Positions 20,763-30,238 of a stretch of 64,000 bases of DNA are shown here, piece after piece. Both the position numbers and the translations under genes were made by a program. The notes under the pieces were generated by a model, which did no database searches, had not been told where the DNA came from, and saw only the letters and a list, made by a program, of their open reading frames with translations. This stretch comes from Sphingomonadaceae bacterium (GTDB lineage: Bacteria; Pseudomonadota; Alphaproteobacteria; Sphingomonadales; Sphingomonadaceae): assembly GCA_009926135.1 (NCBI GenBank), contig RFPL01000001.1:248001-312000 (forward strand). The letters run 5' to 3'. Each line of letters starts with the position of its first letter. Within the stretch, counting starts at the first letter, position 1.

Positions 20763-22685
20763 TTAAGCCCGGGCTTCTTCCACCCCGGCGCTGTTATGGC
20801 GCAGCGCCTTCAGTACCGCATCGACGATGTTCGGCGCGTTGAGGCCGGCTTCGTCGTATTGCTTGTCGGGCGCATCGTGGTCCTGGAAGGTGTCGGGCAG
20901 TCGCAGGGTGCGGATTTTCAGGCCAGCGTCGAGCAGGCCTTCGTCGCTGGCCATGGTCAGGACGTGCGCGCCCAGCCCGCCAATTGCGCCTTCCTCGACT
21001 GTCACGATCACTTCGTGGCTGGCCATCAGGCGACGGATCAGATCGGTATCGAGCGGTTTGGCAAAGCGCAGGTCCGCGACTGTGGTCGAAAGCCCGCGCG
21101 CCTCGAGCGCTTCGGCCGCTTTCAGCGCTTCAGCCAGCCGCGTACCAAGCGATAGCAGGGCGACCTTGGTGCCTTCGCGCACGATCCGGCCCTTGCCGAT
21201 ATCCAGCTGCTGCGGAACCTCAGGCAGCGGCACGCCCACGCCATTGCCGCGCGGATAGCGGAAGGCGATTGGGCCGCTATCATGCAGCGCTGCAGTATAG
21301 GTCATGTGGACCAGCTCGGCCTCATCCGCCGCGGCCATCACCACCATGTTGGGCAGGGTGGCAAGGTAGGTGATATCGAAGCTGCCAGCGTGCGTAGCGC
21401 CGTCGGCCCCGACCAGCCCGGCGCGGTCGATCGCGAAGCGCACCGGCAGGTTCTGGATCGCCACGTCGTGGACCACCTGATCGAAGGCGCGCTGCAGGAA
21501 GGTCGAATAGATCGCACAGAACGGCCGCATCCCTTCGGCGGCCAGACCGGCGGCAAAAGTCACTGCGTGCTGTTCGGCAATGCCAACGTCAAAGCTGCGG
21601 TCCGGGTGGGCTTTCGCGAACCGATCAACGCCCGTGCCGCTGGGCATGGCCGCGGTAATCGCGCAAATCTTCGGATCGCTGTCCGCCAGCTTGGCCAGGG
21701 TCTCGCCGAACACGTTCTGATAGGCGGGGGCCTTGGCCGGGGCCTTGACCTGTTCGCCGGTGATCACATCGAACTTCTGAACGCCGTGATACTTGTCGGC
21801 GCTGGCTTCGGCCGGGGCATAGCCCTTGCCCTTCTGCGTCACGACATGGATCAGGCACGGCCCTTCGGCAGCATCGCGGACATTCTCCAGCACCGGGATC
21901 AGATGCTCGAGGTTATGCCCATCGACCGGGCCGACATAATAAAAGCCCAGCTCCTCGAACAGGGTGCCGCCCATTGCCATGCCGCGCGCGAACTCATCGG
22001 TCTTCTTGGCGGCGCGATGCAGCGGTTCGGGCAATTTGCGCGAGATCTTGCGGGCCACTTCCCGCAGTTCCAGGAACGGACGCGAGGACACGATCCGGGC
22101 GAGATAGGCCGAGAGCCCGCCAACCGGCGGCGCGATCGACATGTCGTTATCGTTGAGGATCACGATCAGCCGGTTGCCGGCATCCCGCGCGTTGTTCATC
22201 GCCTCATAGGCCATGCCCGCGCTCATCGCGCCGTCGCCGATCACGGCAATGCCCTTGCCCGGCTGACCCTGCAGCTTGTTGGCAATGGCAAAGCCCAGCG
22301 CGGCCGAGATCGAGGTGGAGCTGTGCGCCGCGCCGAACGGATCGTACTCGCTCTCGCTGCGCTTGGTGAAGCCGGACAGGCCGCCGCCCGTGCGCAGGGT
22401 GCGGATCCGGTCACGGCGTCCGGTGATGATCTTGTGCGGATAGGCCTGGTGGCCCACGTCCCAGATCAGCTTGTCATCCGGCGTATTGAAGACATAGTGG
22501 ATCGCCACGGTCAGCTCGACCACGCCCAGACCCGAGCCGAGATGGCCACCGGTGGTGCCCACGGCACTGATCATTTCTGTGCGGAGTTCATCGGCCAGCT
22601 GCCGCAACTGCTCGGGCGCTAGTTTGCGCAGATCGGCCGGAACATCAACGGTATCCAGCAAAGGCGTGGCAGGAGGCTGACTCAT
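20763..22685 (-). CDS. dxs: 1-deoxy-D-xylulose-5-phosphate synthase
   Basis: ORF 640 aa; [76 protein letters not shown]. Confidence 0.97.
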   Translation of the reverse strand: MSQPPATPLLDTVDVPADLRKLAPEQLRQLADELRTEMISAVGTTGGHLGSGLGVVELTVAIHYVFNTPDDKLIWDVGHQAYPHKIITGRRDRIRTLRTGGGLSGFTKRSESEYDPFGAAHSSTSISAALGFAIANKLQGQPGKGIAVIGDGAMSAGMAYEAMNNARDAGNRLIVILNDNDMSIAPPVGGLSAYLARIVSSRPFLELREVARKISRKLPEPLHRAAKKTDEFARGMAMGGTLFEELGFYYVGPVDGHNLEHLIPVLENVRDAAEGPCLIHVVTQKGKGYAPAEASADKYHGVQKFDVITGEQVKAPAKAPAYQNVFGETLAKLADSDPKICAITAAMPSGTGVDRFAKAHPDRSFDVGIAEQHAVTFAAGLAAEGMRPFCAIYSTFLQRAFDQVVHDVAIQNLPVRFAIDRAGLVGADGATHAGSFDITYLATLPNMVVMAAADEAELVHMTYTAALHDSGPIAFRYPRGNGVGVPLPEVPQQLDIGKGRIVREGTKVALLSLGTRLAEALKAAEALEARGLSTTVADLRFAKPLDTDLIRRLMASHEVIVTVEEGAIGGLGAHVLTMASDEGLLDAGLKIRTLRLPDTFQDHDAPDKQYDEAGLNAPNIVDAVLKALRHNSAGVEEARA

Positions 22686-22749
22686 GATCCGGGCCTTACA
22701 CGCTTGGCTTGTTGGTGTCGATTGAGACTATCGGTCCATTGCGGGCCGA

Positions 22750-23214
22750 TCAGCTACACCGCTCGCACACGCCGCGCAGCTCCACCACTGGGCGGATGTC
22801 CGCAAAGCCGGCTCTGTGCGCGGCTTCGACCAGCGATCCGGTCAACTTGTCATCGTCGATGTGCTCGGCCCGGCCGCAAACATCGCAGATCAGGAAGATG
22901 CAATCATGCCGGCAGCCGGGATGACTGTTGGCGATATAGGCGTTGGCGCTTTCGACCCGGCGCGCCAGGTTGGTCTTCACGAACAGATCGAGGATCCGGT
23001 AGACCGAGTTGGCCGCCACCCGCTTGCCGCGGCCCTTGGAAACATTCTCCGCGACGTCATAGGCCGAGACTGGCCGGTCCTGCGCGGCGAGCGCGTGGAA
23101 TACCTCGGCGCGCATCTCGGTCCATTGTTCGCCCGCATCGGTCAGCGCGTGGCGCGCCGCCTCAACCAGGCCGGGGCCGGAATGCTCGTCGTGGTTGTGA
23201 TGGTGACCTGACAT
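22750..23214 (-). CDS. Fur family transcriptional regulator (Zur-like)
   Basis: ATG at 23214 in ORF 22750-23421; His-rich MSGHHHNHDEHS, NSVYRILDLFVKTNLARRVES, CGRAEHIDDD, CERC. Confidence 0.85.
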   Translation of the reverse strand: MSGHHHNHDEHSGPGLVEAARHALTDAGEQWTEMRAEVFHALAAQDRPVSAYDVAENVSKGRGKRVAANSVYRILDLFVKTNLARRVESANAYIANSHPGCRHDCIFLICDVCGRAEHIDDDKLTGSLVEAAHRAGFADIRPVVELRGVCERCS

Positions 23215-23234
23215 CGCGCTGATATAGGCGCTAG

Positions 23235-23912
23235 TTAGCCCTTGGTGAAGTCCGGCTTGTAGAAACCGGGGAAGCGCTTCTTGAGCGCCGCCACCTTGGC
23301 CACGTCCCAGGCCAGTATATAGGGATGACGCGGGTTCCTGGCCATGAAGTCCTGATGATAACCCTCGGCCGGGTAGAACTTGCGATAGGCTTCGATCGGG
23401 GTGACGATCGGCCGTGCCCACACGCCCGAGGTCTTCATCTGCGCCAGGTAGGCGCTGGCGACGAGGCGCTGCTCTTCGCTGGTCGGGACGAGGGCGGCGC
23501 GATATTGCGGGCCGACGTCCGGACCCTGACGATCCTTCAGCGTCGGATCGGCGGCAACCGAGAAGAAGATCCGCACCAGCTGGTCATAGCGGACGACGGC
23601 CGGGTCGTAAGTGACCTGCACCGCCTCGGCGTGACCGGTATCGCCCTCGCCGACACGGTCGTACTTCGCGCTCTTGCCGTCGCCACCGTGATAGCCGGTC
23701 AGCACGCTCTTTACGCCCAGCACATGGCTGAACACGGCCTCGACGCCCCAGAAGCAGCCGCCGGCAAAGACCGCGGTTTTCAGGCCGGGTGCTTCCCTGG
23801 CCTGGCGCGCGGCGGCGGGGGCGAGCACGTCTACCTCACCGGCGCTTGCTGGAGTTTGCTGACAGGCGGCGGCAAGCGCCAGAATTGCAGGCAGGAAAAG
23901 CTTGCGCCTCAC
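23235..23912 (-). CDS. msrA: peptide-methionine (S)-S-oxide reductase, lipoprotein-like signal
   Basis: ORF 225 aa; [44 protein letters not shown]-term [10 protein letters not shown] lipobox-like. Confidence 0.95.
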   Translation of the reverse strand: MRRKLFLPAILALAAACQQTPASAGEVDVLAPAAARQAREAPGLKTAVFAGGCFWGVEAVFSHVLGVKSVLTGYHGGDGKSAKYDRVGEGDTGHAEAVQVTYDPAVVRYDQLVRIFFSVAADPTLKDRQGPDVGPQYRAALVPTSEEQRLVASAYLAQMKTSGVWARPIVTPIEAYRKFYPAEGYHQDFMARNPRHPYILAWDVAKVAALKKRFPGFYKPDFTKG

Positions 23913-24070
23913 CGGGTGCGGTCGGGCAGGGCGGCGGCTTCGGCCTTGGGGATCACCTTGCCGGAAATACCGTCTTCGCTCTGGGCCCAGACCGAGCCGA
24001 CCAACAGCACGGCCCCCAGCGCGAAGCCGAGGCCGAAAGAGCGGAACAGGTCGGTCTTGAACAGGCCCAT
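23909..24070 (-). CDS. small single-TM hypothetical protein (53 aa)
   Basis: Manual translation [57 protein letters not shown] overlap with msrA start; below length cutoff of supplied ORF track. Confidence 0.55.
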   Translation of the reverse strand: MGLFKTDLFRSFGLGFALGAVLLVGSVWAQSEDGISGKVIPKAEAAALPDRTR

Positions 24071-24202
24071 CAGGTGTAGTCCGAAACGAAGTTTGCGTGC
24101 GGCGCTCTCCCTGCGGAAAAACGCCTTACTTCCAAGTGAACAATGCGCCTCACCGTACGGCAGAGCGGTGAAGCGATTATGGTTTGCGGTAAGCCGAGGA
24201 AC

Positions 24203-25792
24203 TCAGTGCCGGAAGTGCCGCATTCCGGTGAAGACCATGGCAAGGCCGGCTTCGTCCGCTGCGGAAATCACTTCCTCGTCGCGAATCGATCCGCCGGGCT
24301 GGATCACAGCGGTCGCCCCTGCTTCTGCCGCAGCCAACAGGCCATCAGCGAAGGGGAAGAACGCATCGGAAGCCACCGCGCTGCCGACCGCGCGGCTCTG
24401 CGCCCAACCGAACTTTTCGGCAGCCTCGGCGGCCTTCATCGCGGCGATGCGGCTGGAGTCGCGGCGGTTCATCTGGCCCGCACCGATCCCGGCGGTGATC
24501 CCGTCACGCGCATAGACGATGGCGTTGGACTTGACGTGACGGGCAACGGTCCAGGCGAACAGGCAGTCCTTCAGTTCCTGATCGGTGGGCGCGCGCTTGG
24601 TCACGACCTTCAGGTCAGCCGCGCCAATCGCGCCATTGTCGCGGGTCTGGACCAGCAGGCCGCCGGTGATTGGCTTGACCATCAGCCCGCCGCGGCGCGG
24701 ATCGGGCAGGTCGCCGGTCAGCAGCAGGCGCAGGTTCTTCTTCCTGGCGAAGGCGGCAATGGCGGCTTCATCGGCAGCAGGGGCGACGACGACTTCGGTG
24801 AAGATCTGGCAGATCGCCTCGGCGGTCGGGCCATCAAGCGGCACGTTGACCGCCACGATCCCGCCAAAGGCCGAAACATCATCGCACTGCAGCGCGCCGG
24901 TCCAGGCCTCAAGCAGGCTGGAGCCTTGGGCAACGCCGCAAGGGTTGGCGTGCTTTACGATGATCACGGCCGGGTCCTGGCCACGGAATTCGGCGGCGAG
25001 TTCCAGCGCCGCGTCGGCGTCGTTGTAATTGTTGTAGGACAGTTCCTTGCCCTGGACCTGCCGTGCCTGGGCGATCCCGTGGCCGTGCGGCCCGCGCGGG
25101 AGATAGAGCGCGGCGCGCTGATGCGGATTTTCGCCATAGCGCAGCTCTTCGGCGCGGGTGCCGATCACGGCGAGCGTTTCCGGGAAGAGCTGCTGCTGGT
25201 CGGCAAAGGCGAACCACTGGCTGATCATGCTGTCGTAGGCAGCGGTCGCGGCATAGGCGCGGGCGGCCATCAGGCGGCGGAAATCATACGACGTGGCGCC
25301 CTCGTTGGCCTCCAGCTCGGCCAGCAGGCCGGCGTAATCGGCCGGGTCGGTGAGGATAGTCACATAGGCGTGGTTCTTGGCCGCCGAACGGACCATGCTG
25401 GGCCCGCCGATGTCGATGTTTTCGATGATCTCGTCGCGGTCCGCGCCCTTGGCGACGGTCGCCTCGAAGGGATAGAGGTTTACCACGACGAGGTCGATCG
25501 CGCCGATCTGGTGCTCCGCCATGGCGGCGGCGTGTTCGGGGTTGTCGCGCACGGCCAGCAGCCCGCCGTGGACCTTGGGGTGCAGCGTCTTGACCCGGCC
25601 GTCCATCATTTCAGGGAAGCCGGTCAGTTCGGAAATGTCCATCACAGTCAGGCCGGCATCGCGCAGCGCCCTCGCAGTGCCGCCGGTCGAAACCAGTTCC
25701 ACCCCGCGCCGCGCAAGCTCCTGGCCCAGATCGACCAGCCCGGCCTTGTCTGACACCGAAAGCAGCGCCCGGCGGATCGTTACCTCAGTCAT
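24203..25792 (-). CDS. purH: bifunctional AICAR transformylase/IMP cyclohydrolase
   Basis: ORF 529 aa; [62 protein letters not shown]. Confidence 0.97.
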   Translation of the reverse strand: MTEVTIRRALLSVSDKAGLVDLGQELARRGVELVSTGGTARALRDAGLTVMDISELTGFPEMMDGRVKTLHPKVHGGLLAVRDNPEHAAAMAEHQIGAIDLVVVNLYPFEATVAKGADRDEIIENIDIGGPSMVRSAAKNHAYVTILTDPADYAGLLAELEANEGATSYDFRRLMAARAYAATAAYDSMISQWFAFADQQQLFPETLAVIGTRAEELRYGENPHQRAALYLPRGPHGHGIAQARQVQGKELSYNNYNDADAALELAAEFRGQDPAVIIVKHANPCGVAQGSSLLEAWTGALQCDDVSAFGGIVAVNVPLDGPTAEAICQIFTEVVVAPAADEAAIAAFARKKNLRLLLTGDLPDPRRGGLMVKPITGGLLVQTRDNGAIGAADLKVVTKRAPTDQELKDCLFAWTVARHVKSNAIVYARDGITAGIGAGQMNRRDSSRIAAMKAAEAAEKFGWAQSRAVGSAVASDAFFPFADGLLAAAEAGATAVIQPGGSIRDEEVISAADEAGLAMVFTGMRHFRH

Positions 25793-25799
25793 GTGAATG

Positions 25800-27650
25800 C
25801 TATCCCATCTTCTTCAGCAGCCAGGCAAAGTTGCCGCCGCCGCGTGATACCAAGCCCTGCAGGACCAGTTGCTGGATCGGCTGCGGCCGGCCCTGGCCAT
25901 CAGCCCAGATGCTTTCCTCGACCGTTACCTGGCCCCCGGCGCGGAACTGCCAATAGGATCCATCGGGCAGGGCAAGGCCCGCACCCTGGCCGTCTTCGCT
26001 CAGGCCTACTTCGATTCCCGGGCCGAGATGGAAGCGGATCGCAAAGGCCACCTTGCCGCTCTTGCCTTTGCCGCCGGCGGGGATCAGCAGGTCCTCGCCG
26101 CGGAGTTCGGAACCCTCGTCACGCAGGATCAAGATGCGGCGGTGGGTCAGGCCATAGCGCTGGACATAGCCATTGTGGCTCGCTTCAAGCCGGGTCGCGC
26201 CCGACAGTTTTTCACCGGCAATGGTGCGGCGGTCCACCTCCACCTCGGAGACCCCGCTCCCGATCCGGCCATTGATCAGCACGGCCGTGGAGTTCACATC
26301 GTCCAGCGCCAGGGTTGAATGCGCTGCCGTGGCGCGCAGGCCCTGTTCAAGCCGCACCGGGATCAGGCCGCCGGCGCAGGCCGAGCCGCCGCAGTTGACC
26401 ACGATCCGCTGGCCCTGGTGCGAAAACTCGAAGGCGAGGGTCGAGGCGCAGCCCGAGCGGGCGTGCTTGGCGAGCGGAGGCGGAGCAGCATCGAACTGCA
26501 GGATCGATTTCTGGGCGACAGCGCGCTGGTAGCCCCACTGGCGCACGTCGCGCAGGGGCCGGGTGCGCACGCCAGAGGCGGCGATCAGCGCCGAAACGTC
26601 AGCCGCATCAACCGCCCAGCCGCCTTGCCATGATCCCAGCGAGCCATCGCCATGCGTCAGCGCCAGCAGCGGGGGGACCAGCAGGGCCAGGATTGCTTCC
26701 AGCGCGGCGGGCGGATCGCGCCGCACAGCGTTGTAGCAGGCGCGCAGCCGCACCAGCAGGGCGATGACCTCCATCTGCCCCAGCGGCGAGCGCGAGAGAA
26801 TGCCGCCATCGTCACCGACCAGCTCGCCCAGCGCCTTGATCAGGCCAGCCTCGCCGAACAGGCGGCGCGGCTTGCCATCGGGCAGCAGCAGGCCGGCGGC
26901 GACGATCCCGCACCAGCCGGCCACCTCGGCCAGCAGGTCTTCGGCGCGACCGACATTCTTGTCCAGCCAGCGCGCGGTATCGTTCATCGCCGCAAGCACG
27001 CGCGCGCGCTGGGCCTTGTCGTTGCCCGAGAGGATCAGCGGGGCGTGGACCAGCCAGTTCAGCTCACGCGTGCCGGCATTGGCAACGGTCCAGCCCGGTC
27101 CCTTACCCGGTCGGGAAGGCGGTGAAGGGTTGGCAGCCAGCCAGGCGGCAAGGACACGTTCCGCTACGGGCACGACCTGGTCGCGCGGGGCCGAAGCTTC
27201 GAGATCAGCCAGCCAGGCGAACGAATGAACCGCCCGCTCCAGCGGCGGGGCCATGCGTGCTGCGCTGGCAAAGTCGATCTGCGCGATCGGCGCCTTGACC
27301 CCATGGACCAGGAAATGTCCGGCCCGAATCGCCGTGCCGGCCATTTTCTGGCCGGGCAGTGGATTAAGCACGGTCGCCAGCAGGCGCGGCTTGGCGGGCT
27401 TGCGGAATGGTGCGGCCAGCGTCGATCCCGGCACGCCCATGCGATAGGCCAGTCGCAGCAGGCGTTCCCCCGCCCCCAGCGTCGGCGGCGAGAAATCGGC
27501 AAGGGCCAGGGCGCGGCCGGGTTCGACCAGCTCGCTCGGTGCCGGGCCAGCGCCATGATCGATCAGTGCAGCTTCGCTGCCCGCGCCCAGCGGGATGGCC
27601 ATGCCCGGCTCCGCGCGGTCCGGGGTCGTATCGTCACGGGTCTGGCTCAT
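25800..27650 (-). CDS. heparinase II/III family protein
   Basis: ATG at 27650; long ORF with heparinase II/III-like C-terminal ([33 protein letters not shown]); lies between purH and rpe. Confidence 0.85.
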   Translation of the reverse strand: MSQTRDDTTPDRAEPGMAIPLGAGSEAALIDHGAGPAPSELVEPGRALALADFSPPTLGAGERLLRLAYRMGVPGSTLAAPFRKPAKPRLLATVLNPLPGQKMAGTAIRAGHFLVHGVKAPIAQIDFASAARMAPPLERAVHSFAWLADLEASAPRDQVVPVAERVLAAWLAANPSPPSRPGKGPGWTVANAGTRELNWLVHAPLILSGNDKAQRARVLAAMNDTARWLDKNVGRAEDLLAEVAGWCGIVAAGLLLPDGKPRRLFGEAGLIKALGELVGDDGGILSRSPLGQMEVIALLVRLRACYNAVRRDPPAALEAILALLVPPLLALTHGDGSLGSWQGGWAVDAADVSALIAASGVRTRPLRDVRQWGYQRAVAQKSILQFDAAPPPLAKHARSGCASTLAFEFSHQGQRIVVNCGGSACAGGLIPVRLEQGLRATAAHSTLALDDVNSTAVLINGRIGSGVSEVEVDRRTIAGEKLSGATRLEASHNGYVQRYGLTHRRILILRDEGSELRGEDLLIPAGGKGKSGKVAFAIRFHLGPGIEVGLSEDGQGAGLALPDGSYWQFRAGGQVTVEESIWADGQGRPQPIQQLVLQGLVSRGGGNFAWLLKKMG

Positions 27651-27658
27651 CGCCTCGA

Positions 27659-28327
27659 TCATGCCCCGCCGGATTCCTTGAGCGCCGCGATGTTGGCGGC
27701 ATAGCGCTCTGGCCCGCCGCGGAAGGTCGCGGTCCCGGCCACCAGCACGTCCGCTCCGGCCATCACGCACAGCCGCGCCGTTTCGATATCGACCCCGCCA
27801 TCAACTTCCAGCCGGATGTCGCGCCCGCTCTTGTCGATCGCCTTGCGCACGGCCTCGATCTTGCGGAGCTGGCTGGTGATGAAGCTCTGCCCGCCAAACC
27901 CGGGATTGACGCTCATCACCAGGACGAGGTCAATGTCATCGATCAGGTAATCGAGCATCTTGGCCGGGGTGCCGGGATTGAGCGAAACGCCCGCCAGCTT
28001 GCCCAGCCCCTTGATCGCCTGGACCGTGCGGTGGATGTGTGGGCCAGCCTCGGGGTGCACCGTGATGATATCGGCGCCGGCCTCGGCAAAGGCGGCCAGG
28101 TAGCTGTCCACCGGACTGATCATCAGGTGGACGTCAAGCGGCTTGGTAGTGTGTGGGCGCAGCGCCTTTACTACCATCGGGCCAATGGTGATGTTGGGCA
28201 CGAAATGCCCATCCATCACGTCAACATGGATCCAGTCCGCTCCGGCGGCGTCAATGGCACGCACTTCCTCGCCCAGCCGGGCGAAGTCGGCAGACAGGAT
28301 CGAAGGTGAAATCAGCGGCTGGGGCAT
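27659..28327 (-). CDS. rpe: ribulose-phosphate 3-epimerase
   Basis: ORF 222 aa; [64 protein letters not shown]. Confidence 0.97.
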   Translation of the reverse strand: MPQPLISPSILSADFARLGEEVRAIDAAGADWIHVDVMDGHFVPNITIGPMVVKALRPHTTKPLDVHLMISPVDSYLAAFAEAGADIITVHPEAGPHIHRTVQAIKGLGKLAGVSLNPGTPAKMLDYLIDDIDLVLVMSVNPGFGGQSFITSQLRKIEAVRKAIDKSGRDIRLEVDGGVDIETARLCVMAGADVLVAGTATFRGGPERYAANIAALKESGGA

Positions 28328-28480
28328 GGCTGTGGCGGAGGCCTCCCTTTACCGGCGCTTACCTACCACATCTGGTACCGACAACCGGACAACCAGCGTT
28401 TTCCACACGGTATCCGGCGTATAAATGCCCCGGCTGGACGATTGACCGCCGCGGGCGGCGGCGGCACAGCGTGCACACCG

Positions 28481-29344
28481 ATGATCGCCGCGCGCACACC
28501 CGCCCAAGCCATGGCCCTGCTGGCCCGTGAAACCGCCTGGCGACACGGCCAGACTCCGCGCGGGCTGGACGGGATTGCAGTGCCCCCGGGCCACCGGCTC
28601 ATCGCGGGTGGGCGCTATCTGCAATGGAGCGAAAGCGGGTACGGCTATTGCTACGCTCCGGGCGAGGGGATCGTGGTCGAGCGGCCCGCCGGGGCCGATC
28701 CGGACGAGGAAGCATTGTGGCTCTACGGGAGCGTCTATGCCGCGGTCGCCTGCCTCAATGGGTTCCTGCCGATCCATGCTTCGGCGGTGGCGCATGATGG
28801 CAAGGTCATTGCCTTCACCGGTCCGACCGGTGCCGGAAAATCGACGCTGGCGGCCGGGCTTGGCCAACTGGGCTTGCCGTTATTCTGCGACGACACCTTG
28901 CTGGTCGATCTGCACAGCACTGCCGGTCTGATCGCCATGCCCGGCCACAAGCGGTTGAAACTGCTGCCCGATGCCCTGGCCCTTGCCGGAGCGGACGCGG
29001 AGCAACCGGTCGGCGCGGAAACCGGCAAGTTCTATGCTCGGCCAGCCGCGGGGGACGTGGGCGAGCCTCTGCCGCTGGCGGGGTTGGTCTTCCTTGAGCC
29101 TGGGCCGGAAACCACCTGGCAAATTCTTCGCGGCGCGGAGCGGTTTGTCCGGCTGGAGGATGATCACTATACGCAGGACATCTTCCGCGAGGCGGCGCAA
29201 CCGGGCCGCGCGGGGCTGTTTGCGCTGCGGGCGCGGTTGGCAGGGCAGGTAGCGATGGTGCGGCTCAGCCGGCCGATCTCGGAGCAGGGGTATGCCGCTT
29301 CGCTGGCACTGGCGGCAGAGCGGATCAGGGAGTTTGAAGCATGA
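28481..29344 (+). CDS. HprK-like serine kinase of a lasso-peptide-type RiPP locus
   Basis: ATG at 28481 (ORF from TTG 28442); IHASAV...FTGPTGAGKSTLAAGL Walker A, LFCDDTLLVD; first gene of RiPP operon. Confidence 0.85.
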   Translation: MIAARTPAQAMALLARETAWRHGQTPRGLDGIAVPPGHRLIAGGRYLQWSESGYGYCYAPGEGIVVERPAGADPDEEALWLYGSVYAAVACLNGFLPIHASAVAHDGKVIAFTGPTGAGKSTLAAGLGQLGLPLFCDDTLLVDLHSTAGLIAMPGHKRLKLLPDALALAGADAEQPVGAETGKFYARPAAGDVGEPLPLAGLVFLEPGPETTWQILRGAERFVRLEDDHYTQDIFREAAQPGRAGLFALRARLAGQVAMVRLSRPISEQGYAASLALAAERIREFEA

Positions 29345-29604
29345 AGCTGGCCAAGGCCGACGGGCAGTTTACCGAGACCACGATTGATGACGAAGTGGTG
29401 GTGATGAGCCTGGCGAGCGGGGACTTCTTCTCGCTGACCGGTACCTCGCGGGCGATCTGGCTGGCATTGGACCAGCACCACGACCGGATCGGCCTGGTCA
29501 CCTGGGCGGCGGCGGAGTTCGGGGCTGACGCCGAGGCGATTGCCGGCGACGTCGATGCCTTCCTGGCCCAGCTTGCCGCCGCCGGATTGCTCAGCGCGGC
29601 ATGA
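29341..29604 (+). CDS. PqqD family protein (lasso B1 / RiPP recognition element)
   Basis: ORF 87 aa; FTETTIDDEVVVMSLASGDFFSLTGTSRAIWLAL...; 4-nt overlaps with both neighbours. Confidence 0.9.
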   Translation: MKLAKADGQFTETTIDDEVVVMSLASGDFFSLTGTSRAIWLALDQHHDRIGLVTWAAAEFGADAEAIAGDVDAFLAQLAAAGLLSAA

Positions 29605-30002
29605 TCCGCTGGCGCCTGCTGGTGGCCGAGGCCCTGGTCCTGCTGCTGGTCGCACGGCTGCTGGTGGCGGGCTTGCGCTTTGGCTGGTGGCGGTCTCTGC
29701 TCGGGCCGGTGGCCGCCGCTCCGGCAACGGCACGGGCCAGTGCCAATGATCGCCAGTTGGCCCGCGCGGTCGATCGTGCAGCGCTGCGCCTGCCTGGGCA
29801 GAGCAAGTGCCTGCCGCGCGCGATGACGCTGCGCTGGATGCTGGCCCGCCGCGATCGGCCCGGACAGCTGGTCATCGCCGTGCTGCCCGGCGCGGTGCGG
29901 GGCGGCCTCGACAATCTTCATGCCTGGGTCGAGAGCGGCGGCGAGATCCTGATCGGGGAACTCGATCAGCCGTTCCGCCCGTTGGCGCGTTTCGGCCACT
30001 AG
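29601..30002 (+). CDS. lasso peptide biosynthesis B2 protein (transglutaminase-like leader peptidase)
   Basis: ORF 133 aa; LPGQSKCLPRAMTLRWMLARR...LVIAVLPG...LDNLHAWVESGGEIL with catalytic Cys and His positions. Confidence 0.9.
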   Translation: MIRWRLLVAEALVLLLVARLLVAGLRFGWWRSLLGPVAAAPATARASANDRQLARAVDRAALRLPGQSKCLPRAMTLRWMLARRDRPGQLVIAVLPGAVRGGLDNLHAWVESGGEILIGELDQPFRPLARFGH

Positions 30003-30073
30003 CCAGCCCCTTGCAGGATATGTATAAACTCTGTCAAAGGGCCGGGTCGCCCGCACCAGCGGAGTTGTAAACG

Positions 30074-30202
30074 ATGTCGCAGCAGAAGAAGTCGCAGGGC
30101 AAGGTCTGGACCAAGCCGGAACTGGTGCGGCTTGGACAACTGGCCGATGTCGGTCCTTCGCCGAACCCGGGTGCCGCACAGGGAATCAATAACCGCTCCT
30201 GA
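30074..30202 (+). CDS. candidate RiPP precursor peptide (42 aa), lasso-type leader
   Basis: Manual translation MSQQKKSQGKVWTKPELVRLGQLADVGPSPNPGAAQGINNRS*; GGAG 9 nt upstream of ATG; WxxPxLxxxG matches the YxxPxLxxxG leader motif with W for Y; sits between B2 and cyclase genes. Confidence 0.85.
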   Translation: MSQQKKSQGKVWTKPELVRLGQLADVGPSPNPGAAQGINNRS

Positions 30203-30238
30203 GCGTGAAGGGCCTGTGTTGAGCGCCTTGCTGCCAAC

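Noticed and set aside
21282-22622. 446-aa + strand ORF antisense to dxs
   Set aside because: Mirror frame of a confidently identified coding sequence; translation has no domain features.
23325-25753. Long + strand ORFs (396 and 536 aa) antisense to msrA and purH
   Set aside because: Antisense open frames over well-supported genes; composition typical of GC-rich shadow ORFs.
25800-28327. Heparinase-like gene between purH and rpe as a novel association
   Set aside because: This order is, to my knowledge, common in alphaproteobacteria and is not unusual by itself.
30074-30202. Reading D25 as the lasso ring acid (core starting at L17-R19)
   Set aside because: Cleavage would have to fall inside the conserved PxLxxxG leader motif, which is implausible for B2 processing.
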